Source of the DNA: Oidiodendron maius Zn
Lineage: Eukaryota; Ascomycota; Leotiomycetes; Myxotrichaceae
Direction: 5' to 3'
DNA length: 64,000 nt
NCBI GenBank assembly: GCA_000827325.1
Contig: KN832895.1
Span: forward strand, 15,438 to 79,437
Each line of letters starts with the position of its first letter. Position 1 is the stretch's first letter. The notes beneath the pieces are model-generated. The model had not been told where the DNA came from. It made no database searches and saw only the letters and a program-made list of their open reading frames with translations. A program made the position numbers and the translations under genes. Positions 33,136-43,915 of the stretch are shown here, in pieces.

Positions 33136-34755
33136 CTATCTAGATATCTGAACGCTTAGTCGCGGTCCATTATAAGCCGTCAGATGCGGGTGGGCCTTTG
33201 TATACTGTACAATCTCGTCAGCAAGCTCCATGCTGAACGGGTAGTTAAGGAATGTACCTCGTCTGGCGTAAACAAAGTACCAAATCGCTGAAATGGCCAA
33301 GAATCCAACAAAGACGACTGAGGCGTAGTTCATCGTAACAGCAGTGACAGGTAATGCGGTTGGCATGCTGAAGAGGACTACCTCAAAGGTAATCCAGATC
33401 AAAGCAACAACGTTCACGACCGAACCAACAACAGAACCACAGTTCCAACGGGCTTGAGATACTTCGTAACGCTTATTCCAAAGGAGTGAGACTGCGATAG
33501 GAATTGCATACGAGACGGCTAGAGCAATGACACCCACAGAGACAAAAGCGGTGAAAGCACTGCTGCTTCCAAGATTGATGAGACCTAGAAGCATTTGGAC
33601 AACAGTGGTTAGGACTAAAGCCCAGACTGGCACACCAAGCGAGTTGTTGACGATTGAAAATAAAGTGGCACCAGGAATGGCATTATCTCTGGCAAAGGCC
33701 CAGGTACAACGAGAAGCGGCGACTGTAATACTAATTGAGCAGAACAGAGTGACCCCAAGAACCAGGAACGTCAATCCAAGACCGCCTCCAGGAGTACCCA
33801 TAACGATGTGAAAGATATAAGGAAGAGCCTGGGCACTAGGAGCTGTGAGGATATCTGCTAATGGTGGGAGCGTGACGCATATCGGTATAATAAAGAAGAG
33901 TCCTGCAATGCCCCCTACCGGGACACAGAGACTCATCGCTTTGGGAACTCTAATTGCTGGATCGGCAACTTCCTCAGCCATAGAGGAGATCATGCCTATC
34001 GCAGAGAAGGTGTAGGCGGCAGGGAGGAGGCCGATAAAGAAGGTGAACCCGCCCCAGCCAGAAAAACTTGTGTCGTAATGACCAAGCGAGTAGCTAGCAC
34101 TATGTCGGCCAGCTTTGGCCTGTATTGAGAGAGCGATAAGGATAATCAGGATACTGAGGGCTGTCCACGCTGCGCATATAGTGTCCACCATAGGCAAGAA
34201 ACGGTTGCCAAAGGTGCAGATGATAAAGGTAATTAGACAGATGGCGTAGAATATGAGTAGGAGCTGCCAATCATTGGCTACGAACTCGGGATGGTACATG
34301 GCGATGGTCGCAGAGATCAGGGAGGCGAATCCAAAATTCACAGAGAGGGTGATAGTCCAGTTGCCAATAAGCCATATCCATCCAGTAATAAAGGAGAGAA
34401 CAGTCTTGTTCCTCTTGGCGACTTGGAAAGACCAATAGTAGGGCCCGGCTGAAGTAGGATATCGGGATGCAAGCTCGCCGAGCGAAAGAGCAACGCATTC
34501 ATCGAGGACAAGAACAACAAGCCAGCCGACAAAGATAGAGAGTTGACCACCGCCATATATGGCACTGATGAGTGGACCGCCCTCGCCGTAGGGGATAGCG
34601 GCAATGGCAAGGGTTTGGAAGAGAAGAGTGAATAGTGACCGATTTCGATGTAACTCTGGTGTGTAGCCAAGAGCTGTCAAACTATCGAGGTCATGGGCAG
34701 TTTCGTTGTCGGGTAGAGATAGAGTTGCTTTCTCATCCGCTACTTTTGCATCCAT
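33136..34755 (-). CDS. Amino-acid/GABA/choline-type permease (APC family)
   Basis: Twelve-helix APC superfamily permease of the fungal GABA/choline (UGA4/HNM1-like) group, 539 residues, single exon. Seen: DSLTALGYTPELHRNRS before helix 1, EGGPLISAIYGGG in helix 1, LGELASRYPTSAGPYYW (consensus for the family), a TGWIWLIGNW helix, SMAEEVADPAIRVPKAM in the conserved cytosolic loop, and FARDNAIPG. The frame is open upstream to 34947, but the first real ATG that gives a normal N terminus is 34755. GABA uptake would connect it with the GABA transaminase 9 kb away, but choline or other amines fit too. The gene looks intact. Confidence 0.85.
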   Translation of the reverse strand: MDAKVADEKATLSLPDNETAHDLDSLTALGYTPELHRNRSLFTLLFQTLAIAAIPYGEGGPLISAIYGGGQLSIFVGWLVVLVLDECVALSLGELASRYPTSAGPYYWSFQVAKRNKTVLSFITGWIWLIGNWTITLSVNFGFASLISATIAMYHPEFVANDWQLLLIFYAICLITFIICTFGNRFLPMVDTICAAWTALSILIILIALSIQAKAGRHSASYSLGHYDTSFSGWGGFTFFIGLLPAAYTFSAIGMISSMAEEVADPAIRVPKAMSLCVPVGGIAGLFFIIPICVTLPPLADILTAPSAQALPYIFHIVMGTPGGGLGLTFLVLGVTLFCSISITVAASRCTWAFARDNAIPGATLFSIVNNSLGVPVWALVLTTVVQMLLGLINLGSSSAFTAFVSVGVIALAVSYAIPIAVSLLWNKRYEVSQARWNCGSVVGSVVNVVALIWITFEVVLFSMPTALPVTAVTMNYASVVFVGFLAISAIWYFVYARRGTFLNYPFSMELADEIVQYTKAHPHLTAYNGPRLSVQISR

Positions 34756-36009
34756 CTTTGAGATTGCTTGGGTGATAGAGATTGAAGATCGTCTGAACCG
34801 GGGATGACCGTGTTTATTTACCGGTACTGATGGAGGTGGATGAGAGGGCGGGGATATATTAGACTTCAAGCGCGTGGTCGATTTCACGTGAGGCGCCCAG
34901 TTGAAGGATGCCGAGTTGGATGCAGCTTCGGTCTTTGGATACTGCAAGTCTCGATTACTTGCGAATAGAGGACAATAATATGAATCTACAATAAAAGATG
35001 GGAATGAGATTGGAGAAGCCGCTCTCCTTATTCGAACCTGGTTCGTCTTGTTTGCCAGATCCGGTAGCTATATTGTAACGTATAGAGGGAATCCTTATCA
35101 TGATGTACGAAACCAATCATTTCATGAACTCAGTTGAAATGGGATGCCATTCAGGATGGTCAGTTGAACTACTGGTCTGGGACAAGCGTTGTGCACAGAC
35201 CCCGGCACCGAGCACATGGCTTTTGAAGAACTCGTGCCGTCGATGAGTTAATCAATTAACCATGTATTATTCCGTAATTAGATTCCTATCCCCTCAACCG
35301 GCAGCCTAGCAAAGGGGTCCCACGAACACACCGTACTCTGATTTCCTCCTGAAAGAAACGCACGATGTTATGCGTATGTTTCCTGATTCGGCCATTGCCA
35401 TGACAGAGTATAAGTATTATGAGGGGAAATATCCTTGCTAGCGTGAGCAACGGCTGCCACTTTGAGGCGATAAAAGGGCCAGCTAAATCCAAATAGCGTA
35501 CATTAAGCCTCTTACGGCAGCACCCCTGGAATCTACGGTAGTCTCGCTTATTCGTCATCTAGCAACCACGGTCGCTGTAAAATTAGTGACTTAACAGGCT
35601 CGTATTCCCTAATTTACAGCGCATGAAACCTGTAGCAACTACGAGATGAGCCTACCTAGGTGCCCTAAGTGCCTTAACCCGTTGCTGTGCCAGGCACGGG
35701 TTAGCCCCGCTAGACTCCGGTCAAACCTGCTATGTGCGATAACTTTTTGCCCCGACCTCCGTAATCGTTCGGTTACCTGTGCCACTACATTTTCTCAGCT
35801 ATACCAAGTCGCATTAATGGCGTAATCATATAACGCTACCACTACCACTCAAGGCACCTTATGCTGATATTGATTAGGCCTTTACTACGATGCAGGCACT
35901 GCGTGTTTACATTAAGTGACTTGTGATCCCTAAGAGATTATGCTCTGGCACACAGGTACACATGATGGCAGCCCATTCCAATCTTTGGGAATAGAAAGTG
36001 GCTAGCATT
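34756..36009. other. Long intergenic stretch with a small foldback
   Basis: About 1.25 kb between two minus-strand transporter genes. At 35572-35623 an imperfect 13-14 bp inverted repeat (CGCTGTAAAATTAG..CTAATTTACAGCG) encloses about 24 bp. No gene is supportable; the minus frame at 35286-35558 has no motif. Confidence 0.45.
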
Positions 36010-37639
36010 CTATTCCAATCGAATTGCTCCATCTTTGAAAGGATGATAGTCATCTTCAAACTGCCCATTAAATGACTCCTCCATCTCAGCAACATCCATA
36101 CCAGAAACAATGTCCCTACATATCACCGTTAACACTATTCTCCCTCCAGCTCGTTAGGATGACTTACTCGTCTTTGGCCAATACCTCAAATCCAGGTACA
36201 CAGTCAACCAAGGCGAATAGAATATAAGACCCGATAAATGACCAAGTGAAGCCGATCAAAGCTTCCAGAAGTTGAATGCCAAGTTGTTTCACATTCCCAT
36301 CGAAGAAAACCCCACCACTAATGGCAGTGGCGCCATCATATGCGGCGACCTCCTTCCTAGCAAAGAGACCAGTTGCGATAGTCCCTAGTACTCCACCGAC
36401 GCAATGGGTCGCAAATGTATCGCCATTATCGACCCATTTCAGACGTGCAGCCAGCTTTGTGAACTTGATCCGCAATGCCTGTCTACAGACGAAAGCACCG
36501 CCAACACCGAAGAAGAACGAGGTAGTCATGTCGATAAATCCAGCAGCTGGTGTGATCATCACGAGACCAGCAATAGCACCCATGAATGTTGAATCCAGCG
36601 ACCATTTTCCCGTCTCATAATAGGTAATACAAGCCCACGTTATTGAACCACCAGAGGCACAGAGATTGGTGACGCATAAGGCCATGACGGATTTGAAGTT
36701 CAGGCTGAGAGTAGTGCCAGCATCGAAAGCCAGCCAAGAGTTCCAAATAATGACAAGGGCCAGGAGTTGGAACATTGAGTTGCCGGGTCGGTGAAGCTTG
36801 AGGTGTGAGGGGGTGCGGTTTGATGATTTCTTCGAGCGGAAAAGAGGATACGAGAGGTAGATCGAGAGAGCTGATGCTGTTGCTCCACTGCAGATGTGTA
36901 CTGGTGTTCCACCTGCGAAGTCAAGAACACCAAGGTGGCCAAGGAAGCCGGTGTCTGACCAGACCATGTGTGCAAGTGGGCAGTAAATGAAGGTTGTCCA
37001 AAGCTTGCAGCAGGATCAGTGGTTATGAATCGGGTTGGGAAAAGTCTACAAAACTTACGAAGATGAACGGAATCAGCGAGATCAATCTCCCACGTTCAAC
37101 TGCACCGCCGACGGCAATGGCACAAACGGTCGCACAGAAGATGAGCTGAAATTCGCTGAAAAGAATTGCAGGTATCGTTCCAACAGGCTCAGCCAATACA
37201 CCTCGATGAAATGCATACTTAAAATCCCCAATAACACCGGAGCCCTCGCCGTAGGCAAGAGAGTAGCCGAACATGAACCATTGAACGGTGCAACACCCCA
37301 TCACTAATATAGATGGCATGAATGAAGCCATACCATTGCGACTATGGCTATATCCCGAGTAGGCCAGCCCTACAGCAGGTATAATTGGCCAGCAGAAGAC
37401 TGAACACACGAGAACAAATACCTCAGCGTGGTCAGCATTATCATTCTTCAATTCAGTGAACAGAAAAGCAACAAGGCGGTTCGTGAGTTTCAGAGCATCC
37501 TTCCGACCAAATGATATAGCAAAAACAAATTAGGGAATTAATATCAACTTCTCTCAATCTGCCCCTGAAAATGAATAGGACTCACTGTATCCGTTGGATC
37601 ACATGACTCCCAAGCCTTGAGCACGGCCGAAGCTGTCAT
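36010..37639 (-). CDS. Ammonium transporter (Mep/Amt family)
   Basis: Eleven-helix plasma-membrane ammonium channel/transporter. Seen: GLAYSGYS in helix 1, MGCCTVQWFMFGYSLAYG, GAVERGRLISL, LDFAGGTPVHICSGATASALS (family signature with the pore histidine), WLAFDAGTTLSLN, GAIAGLVMITPAAGF, and DNGDTFATHCVGGVLGTIATGLFA with the second conserved histidine. Exon 1 encodes only 18 residues (37586-37639). Introns are inferred at about 37446-37585, 37004-37058 and 36116-36167, the last adding a short acidic C-terminal tail. Length is about 460 residues. Such genes are usually under GATA-factor nitrogen control; I did not define sites. The gene looks intact. Confidence 0.85.
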
Positions 37640-38400
37640 GTTGGAGGAGGTTGAAGTGCAGAGATTTCGTGTGGTTAGAATTTGGAGATCGGAGGTGAAT
37701 ATTCTCAGTCTGAATCTGCTGTGTTTGTTGCATTGGGGTGTTGTGTGCTCTTGAGAGATTGGGGGTGCAGAGGCCCCACTTTCCCAATACGGCACCTGAT
37801 AAGGCCACTTCTTTGATCGTCACACTTAGTAGTCATGCATGCGACAAACTACTAGTAGAAGCCCTATTTCGGATCAATTACTTAATTGGGACTTGAGCAT
37901 CGACTTTCATGAGAGAAACGGATCTCGGAGGATCATATCACGGCAGCACCAGAGTACCAGCAATTGCCAAGCTCAGTTCGATACAGAAGGCAGTATCACG
38001 ATGTGCACAGGGAGTGTAGTATAGATGTGTGAGTAGGGCCATGACGGTCGAGGGATTAGTGCACAACAGTACTGATCGTCGCAGTCTTATAAGCCAGCCT
38101 ATTCAGGGTCATAAAAGCGGTTTAGGCTCTAATCGTACAGTGATTCTTCTGTCTTCGATCCTTCTGCATCGTAACTACATTCGTAAATTTTCTGAAGTTG
38201 TGCATTCTGAAGATGAAACTTGTTCGTGGGATGAGCATGTCAGAAACTTGAAGTAAGAATTGTGCCTTCCTTTAGCTCTCTCGCTCATCGGCATTGTACT
38301 GCATTTTGGCGTCGGTACAACCCCCCCCCCACTTCGGCGCAGGCAGCATTTTATGAACTCACTTTAACTCCGTAGGAAAGTCCATGAAGGCTGTCTCTGC
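37640..38400. other. Intergenic stretch
   Basis: No supportable gene. Open frames at 37839-38256 have no recognised motif. A C9 run lies at about 38323-38331. Confidence 0.4.
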
Positions 38401-38404
38401 CAAC

Positions 38405-38889
38405 ATTAAACGTAGAAGCTATAAAACAATGGCAAATTATTTAATATAATATTATAAAGTTAAAAGAACCTTTAGAGTATAGCTAAATCCTCTATAAAAG
38501 TATTATAATATTTTCTTACTTTATATTACTATGTTATAATTTCCTTTATTATATAAAAATATATATATACTTAGCTTATTAATATAAATAAATACTATAT
38601 ATAGTTAAAACAGATATATTAAAAGCTTACTTAACTAGTAGAGATAGGATTACAAGTTAATATACCTTTAGAAAGGTATACCTTAGCTATTAACTAGATT
38701 GATATCTAAAGGAAAGACTATTAGTAGGGAGGTAAAGGTAAGGAGGATACTTATACCTTATTTATAGATATTTGTACTATAGTATAGCCTCTCTATATCT
38801 CTATACCCTCCAGGAGGTGTTGTAGTAGCTACACTTCGTGTAGTCTACTAGACGTTAAATAAAGAAGAAGAAGAAGAAGAAGAGCTAGA
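38405..38889. repeat. AT-rich, RIP-like block ending in a GAA microsatellite
   Basis: TA-saturated DNA of the same style as 485-2635, with no open frame. It ends near 38820-38860 with GTAGCTACACTTCGTGTAG (hairpin) and an AATAAAGAAGAAG microsatellite (about 38858-38882). Probably a worn transposon end; the family cannot be told. Confidence 0.5.
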
Positions 38890-39425
38890 CACGACCTGCT
38901 TGCTGTCCGGTGAGAAGGCCACTGAAGTGATGTAGCTTAGTGTAGCCCTCTAACGACTGTAGCGCCGCGTTCCAGTGTGCTTGCACTTGTGGTTTCAGTT
39001 GAATCCAATCTGGGATAGAGGCCTTGAAGTTCCTTTGAACAATGCTATTTCCTAGCGCAAAGACAAGAGCAGAGCAATACAGTTGAAAGGCGCCTGATCA
39101 ATCGCTGATCGATTATATAACGCAAACCGCTTTGCACCGTGGATAAATACATGCAAATTGGGGCTTTCATTAACCTAAAGACAAGTTAGTTAGATTTCTA
39201 TAAACAATAGATAGATAGCCTACTGAAACATGGGCCTCTAAGGACAATATTGCTTGTATCCCGTCCGAAACCCTCCCTATCCAGCCAAGCGCCTCAAGCC
39301 AGTGCAGTAAATGAGCTTGCAGAAACCGGTAAGCTTCTTCGCTATCGTGAACCTGAGAACCACCCCTTTGCAGATGCTGAACCCAGTAAAGGCATGCGTA
39401 TTGAACTTCAGGCGGAAGGCATTTC
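38890..39425 (-). pseudogene. NACHT-WD40 type NLR relic
   Basis: On the minus strand, pieces of the linker between NACHT and WD40 domains of fungal NLR (STAND) proteins can be read: CLPPEVQYACLYWVQHL, then FLQAHLLHWLEALGW and AILSLEAHV (about 39425-39240), VFIHGAKRFALYNRSA (about 39170-39110), and IPDWIQLKPQVQAHWNAALQ with LEGYT at the beginning of a WD40 repeat (about 39030-38920). The middle pieces need an intron-like gap near 39190-39230. The WD40 part is frame-shifted and stops. No nucleotide-binding domain is present, so this is a short fragment of a heterokaryon-incompatibility/innate-sensing type gene. Confidence 0.6.
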
Positions 39426-39461
39426 CGAAGACGACTGCTCTCAACTTTTTGAAAAGACGCG

Positions 39462-39940
39462 TCATAAATTCATTCCTGAAAAGGGAAGATCCTCCGCTTG
39501 ATGCATTTGCTCAGTCAAGAACACCACGCTAGTGAAAAGACCCCAGATGTCTTTAGCAGCTTTCAAGACTGCAACGTCGTCGACATTCTGGCTCCATATC
39601 GCATGACCTCGGACTGGTTTAAACTGATTGAAATCCCCCAAAACTATAGCAATAGGAATACCACCAAAGACAGTGTCAGGTGACCGAGCCATATCCCAGA
39701 TGTTGTTGCATCAGTAGAGGCAGTCAACAAGACATCGTCCTCCTTACGCGTAATTGAAAGGCCAAAAATAAAGGCCTCAATTAGATGAGTCTTGCCAACT
39801 CCCCCAGCACCGCCAAGGTAAAGTAAGAATTGATCACGAACGGAGTTCATCTGGGTAGGTGGGAGAATACGGAGGAAGAGAGCTCTAGCAACCATACCCT
39901 GTTTCTGGTTTAAAGGGCACTGTAACTAAGCGTTTTGGTG
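39462..39940 (-). pseudogene. PIF1-like helicase fragment (possibly Helitron-derived)
   Basis: Minus-strand frames hold a Walker A motif (LYLGGAGGVGKTHLIEAF) followed by VLLTAST, and in a second frame LGDFNQFKPVRGHAIWSQ, ALKAAKDIWGLFTSVVFLTEQM. These are motifs I, Ia, III and following of PIF1-family helicases, which in fungal genomes often belong to Helitron transposons. The rest of the helicase and any Rep/HUH domain are missing. The 3' edge runs straight into the NLR relic, so the two are joined fragments. Confidence 0.6.
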
Positions 39941-39997
39941 GCCGCCCCCCAGTAAAAACCTCGAGTGAAACGATGGCACTCTGATGACCATCCTCAT

Positions 39998-41689
39998 TCA
40001 CGCAGTTCCCCAAATTTTCTCATGCGCCTGTTCAACCAGGTATTCCCTCCCTTCCCTCGCCTTCAGCTTAAATGGAAACCAATTGGGCTGCACATTAAAC
40101 CCCTTCGTATAATCATAATCCGGATACTTCCACCCCTCTTTTGCATTGATATCGCAAGCCCATGCAATCCTCGCAACAAGCAAATTCAGACTTCTTTCCG
40201 CAATATTCAATCCCGGACAAATTCTTCTCCCGAATCCAAATGCGCTGAAGCCCTGGATATTCGGATATATGCTCAATGGTTCTTTCCATGTTGGATATTG
40301 AGGATCAAGCCAGCGATCGGGGAGAAAATTCTCCGGCTCAGGGTACAAGGATGGGTCGCGGTGAATGGCCCATTGATTGGCATGCACGTTCGACCCTGCT
40401 CGCAGGAAGTATTTCTTGCCATCGATCTCATAGATATCGTCTTTAGTAAGCCGATGTGGGACACCGCCTGCAGTGACTGGACGCCAGCGCAGTGTTTCTT
40501 TCACCACAGCCCTGACTCTGGGGAGGTTTTCCATGTCTTCGAAACCTGGAAGGCGTTCGCCTCCGACAACTTCATCGAGCTCCTTCTGTAAAGCCGCTAG
40601 GGATGAGGGATGGTGAATCATCGCAAGTATAAAATTCATCATTGCAGCCGCCGTTGTCCCTGATCCAGCCTCAAACAGTGTACCAATGACATACGCCCCT
40701 TCATCGTCACTTAGACCCCACTTCTCCTGTTCGGAAAGGAATCTACTAGTGAAGTTCTCCTCTTTCAATTTCCCATTCGCTATTTCCTTCCGAACATCGT
40801 CCTGTAGGTTCCTGAAGAGATCCAACTCTTCCCTATGTAGTCTTTTCCCCTCGCGTTTAAATGGCGCCATAAAATCAGGTAAATACATCAACCATGTCAA
40901 TGTATCCACCAAATATGCTCCCGGACTCGCAACCCGTTCAAGCGTATGCACAACACTCAAAATTCTCTTCACATAGATTTCTTCCCCCGTAAGAAGCCTC
41001 TTCCCAAACGCAATCCGCAACATCAGTCCCGCAGCATATCTTTCAAACCATGTCTCATACTCTGCCGGCTTTCTCATCAAGTTATACAGCATCCTTAGGC
41101 TTTCCTCCAATTGTACAGATCCGTATGATATAGCAGCGGAGTGCATGGTAAGATGATGCATTACTTTTCGGCCGGCACGCCAGAGATCGTTGTAGGGGAG
41201 AAGAAGGGGACGCATGTTGGAGGAGAGGAGAACAGCGGCCATGGGGAGTTGCTCACGGGACGAGTAGACTGTACTGCGGGTGCGAAGGAGGTCATTAGCT
41301 ACTTTCTCGGTTGAAAGAAGGATTTGAGGTCGTCCTGCAATGGATATCTGAGTCATAGGTCCATACTCTTGACTCCATTGGAAAAACCTGAGCCAGGAGT
41401 GGTAGGGCGGTATGGAGAGGAGGGACCCGAGAATAGGGAGACCTGGCGCAAGTTAATTAAAGAACAATAGAGGACTATGAGGGAAGTATGTTTGGAATAT
41501 TTTAAAAGCAGATCAAAACATGGAAACTAGAGTAGGGATCATGTTGAGTCGAGAGGCTTGAGAGTCCTTCTCACCTTTAGGTCCAGGAGGATGAATGGTT
41601 CCCGGAGGGGTACCCTTTGCTGGAATAACGATCTTTCCGAGGAGAACGGCAGCTAAAATAGCAGCAAAAACTACAACCAGCGAAGGCAT
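39998..41689 (-). CDS. Cytochrome P450 monooxygenase
   Basis: Microsomal-type P450 of 519 residues. It has an N-terminal membrane anchor (residues about 4-22), a proline-rich HPPGPKGLPILG hinge, the I-helix motif AGSGTTAA, the K-helix KETLRWRP (ExxR), the PERF-like FLPDRWLDP and the haem-binding FGFGRRICPG with the cysteine ligand. One 132 nt intron (41443-41574) splits the hinge in phase. The overall form resembles fungal CYP families related to O-methylsterigmatocystin oxidoreductase-like enzymes; the substrate is not predictable. It stands alone between a relic and a retroelement block. The gene looks intact. Confidence 0.9.
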
Positions 41690-42320
41690 CTCAACTCAGC
41701 AATTTATTTATTTTGAACATTGGCAATAAGTGGTTGTCTGGCTTGGGTGGTTCCCTGGAACGCGAGCGTCACAATATTATGAAGCAAAGCTGTAGCAGAA
41801 AATGCAAATTGTTTATGATGTAGTTGCTTGCCGTAGAATATGCAAACAGAGGGGAATTGAAATCGGATGCGGGAAGATTTTTGAATATGTGAAAGGCAGT
41901 CTGAGCTTCCGAAATGGTGGAGAAAGCGGGGTATACGGTGTATCGCCTCTAGTTTCCGAGGAATCTGTGGATGTCAGCTGAACGATTAACCATGCGAAAT
42001 CCATGTGGAACCACCGCCGGAAGCGCTACCGGGAGCGCTACCGGAAGCGCTAAGGCGTGAAGATACCGGAGGCGTCAGTCGCATGGCTGGTAGGTAAATT
42101 TAGGGACTAGCTAAATCGCGGCCGCTGCCTGAATTACTTAACCAACCTAAATCCCACTTAATTTTTTAAAGATATACTAGTATAGAGGGTCAGACACCCC
42201 CTAAACTCTCTAAGACTTATTGTCAGGATCCTTTTATATAGAGTAAGACAGATAACTAGCAGATAGGTTATATAGCAGGATAATAGTAGGTTTAAGGAGC
42301 CTTACTAGTAAGTTACTAGA
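41690..42320. other. Intergenic with a small tandem repeat
   Basis: No gene is seen. At about 42012-42053 a GCGCTACCGGAA unit is repeated three times imperfectly. From 42130 the DNA turns AT-rich. Confidence 0.45.
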
Positions 42321-43910
42321 TGTGACAGCCTGACTACTATAAGCCGCAAAAAGGGAGCAGTTGCCAGTAAAGGTACTGTATTGACGAAAATACTAAAGTA
42401 AGGAGCAACTACTTTAGGTGTGTAGAGGTTTAATATAAGTGCGTGTATAGACCCCCAGCCACGTGATACACATACCGTCACATTACCCCCCCCTCTTAAA
42501 GAAAGCTGGCCACCAGTATTATATTTCACCCTTTTGCAGCCTCTCTAGTTCACTACCAGTATCCCACTTATCATCTGAACCAGTATTCAATGTAATCGGG
42601 TCAAGAGCCGCAAGGTCAATAGGGGTCCTACTTAGCTACCTGCCTCCTGGCTTCTGGCTTATGTGGTTATAAGGGGCAGCTGCCTACCCAGTGATCATAT
42701 GAGCCACAGCGTACACAACGTCCCTGTTCCTGATATTGATCTCTATATGCAGGTGATATTGAGCGTATATAAGGAGCATTATTATCTGCATTAACGACTG
42801 CACTAGCTACAGCACTAGGGTCACCCTCAATTGCGGCAATATCAAGGGTATTAATCCCTATAGAGCCGATTTCTATAGGATCAGGGGAGTGCTGCTGGAT
42901 TCGAGGTGGAGCATGTGTATAACTAGAACTAGGTATAGAGGCAGGTGTAGGGGTAAATGCAGAACCAGAACCAGAACCAGAACCTCGACCTGTAAGCTGC
43001 TGAACGATGCGGACGGAATCGGGGTATCTCTGTGGTAGATTAAGCTGTTGACTCAACCAATTGCAGACTGTAGGACTAAACCTGTTCCGGAATATTGAGA
43101 TTTTGTTGATATCAGGCTAGTCCTGTCTGTATACCTTATACAGGGCGTGTTCGAACTTCGATATATAGACCGGAATCGAGTCAGTATCTTGATATAAAGC
43201 CAATAACTTATCCTTAGCCTCCTGAGCCTTATTCGGATTATCGTAGACCCATGAGAGTTGTGCCAGAATTGTATTATAGTCCCATAATTCGGATTCTTCA
43301 GCCTGTGCGAGCTGCGGCAGCACTATTGCCTGTATATGACTCTCGAGGTTCAAGAACATGTAGTAGAATTGAGCGATAGTATTACCGATTGCCATACCAT
43401 CAACATGTAGCTTAGCCTGGATTGAGGGGAGCCATGTATTGAACCGCTGGGTCGAGCCGTTGAATTTATCAGGGTCAAGGAGGGCTGGTTTCGGACGAGA
43501 ATACGAATGTAGGGTCTGAATTTCGAGCTGTAGCTGCGTGATTTGAGCCTGCATGGCTGCTAGCTGCTGACGAGGATCTATATTCAGCTGGTGGATAGAA
43601 TCGAATTAGAAATGAATAAATAAATGAATGAAAACCTAGACGTGTGGATTTGAGCACGGTCGCAACCGCTTAACCTGGGCGTATAGTCTAGGACCTGGAA
43701 CAAGAACCTGCTAGTTTTGATCCAAACTGGAAGGAGACTTTAGTATAATGTGATAGCCTGGCTACTATAAGCTTCATAAGGGAGGCAGTGGCCGGCAAAG
43801 GTGCTGTATTGACGAAGATACTAAAGTAAGGAGCAACTAGCTAGGTGTGCAGAGGTTTAATATAAGTGCACATACAGACCTCCTAGCCATGTGATGCAGG
43901 TGCCGTCACA
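42321..43910 (-). mobile_element. Short gag-only LTR retrotransposon fossil with both LTRs
   Basis: Two 162 bp direct repeats (42321-42482 and 43749-43910) start TGTGA and end GTCACA, and are roughly 80-85% alike by eye, so the insertion is old. Between them, on the minus strand, lie frames of a retroelement Gag: a FNGSTQRFNTWLPSIQAKL capsid-like part and a CVRCGSYDHWVGSCP zinc knuckle. A purine run (GAGGGGGGG on the minus strand) lies directly inside the 42321-42482 LTR, where a polypurine tract belongs. No protease, integrase or reverse transcriptase is inside, so the copy was non-autonomous. The Gag frame is broken, with few breaks. Confidence 0.75.
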
Positions 43911-43915
43911 TTAAC

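Noticed and set aside
38860-38884. GAA microsatellite as a CRISPR-like or telomeric repeat
   Set aside because: A plain trinucleotide run; no spacers and not TTAGGG.
39965-40591. Plus-strand open frame of 208 codons
   Set aside because: Exactly opposite the P450 C terminus (haem motif region); an antisense shadow.
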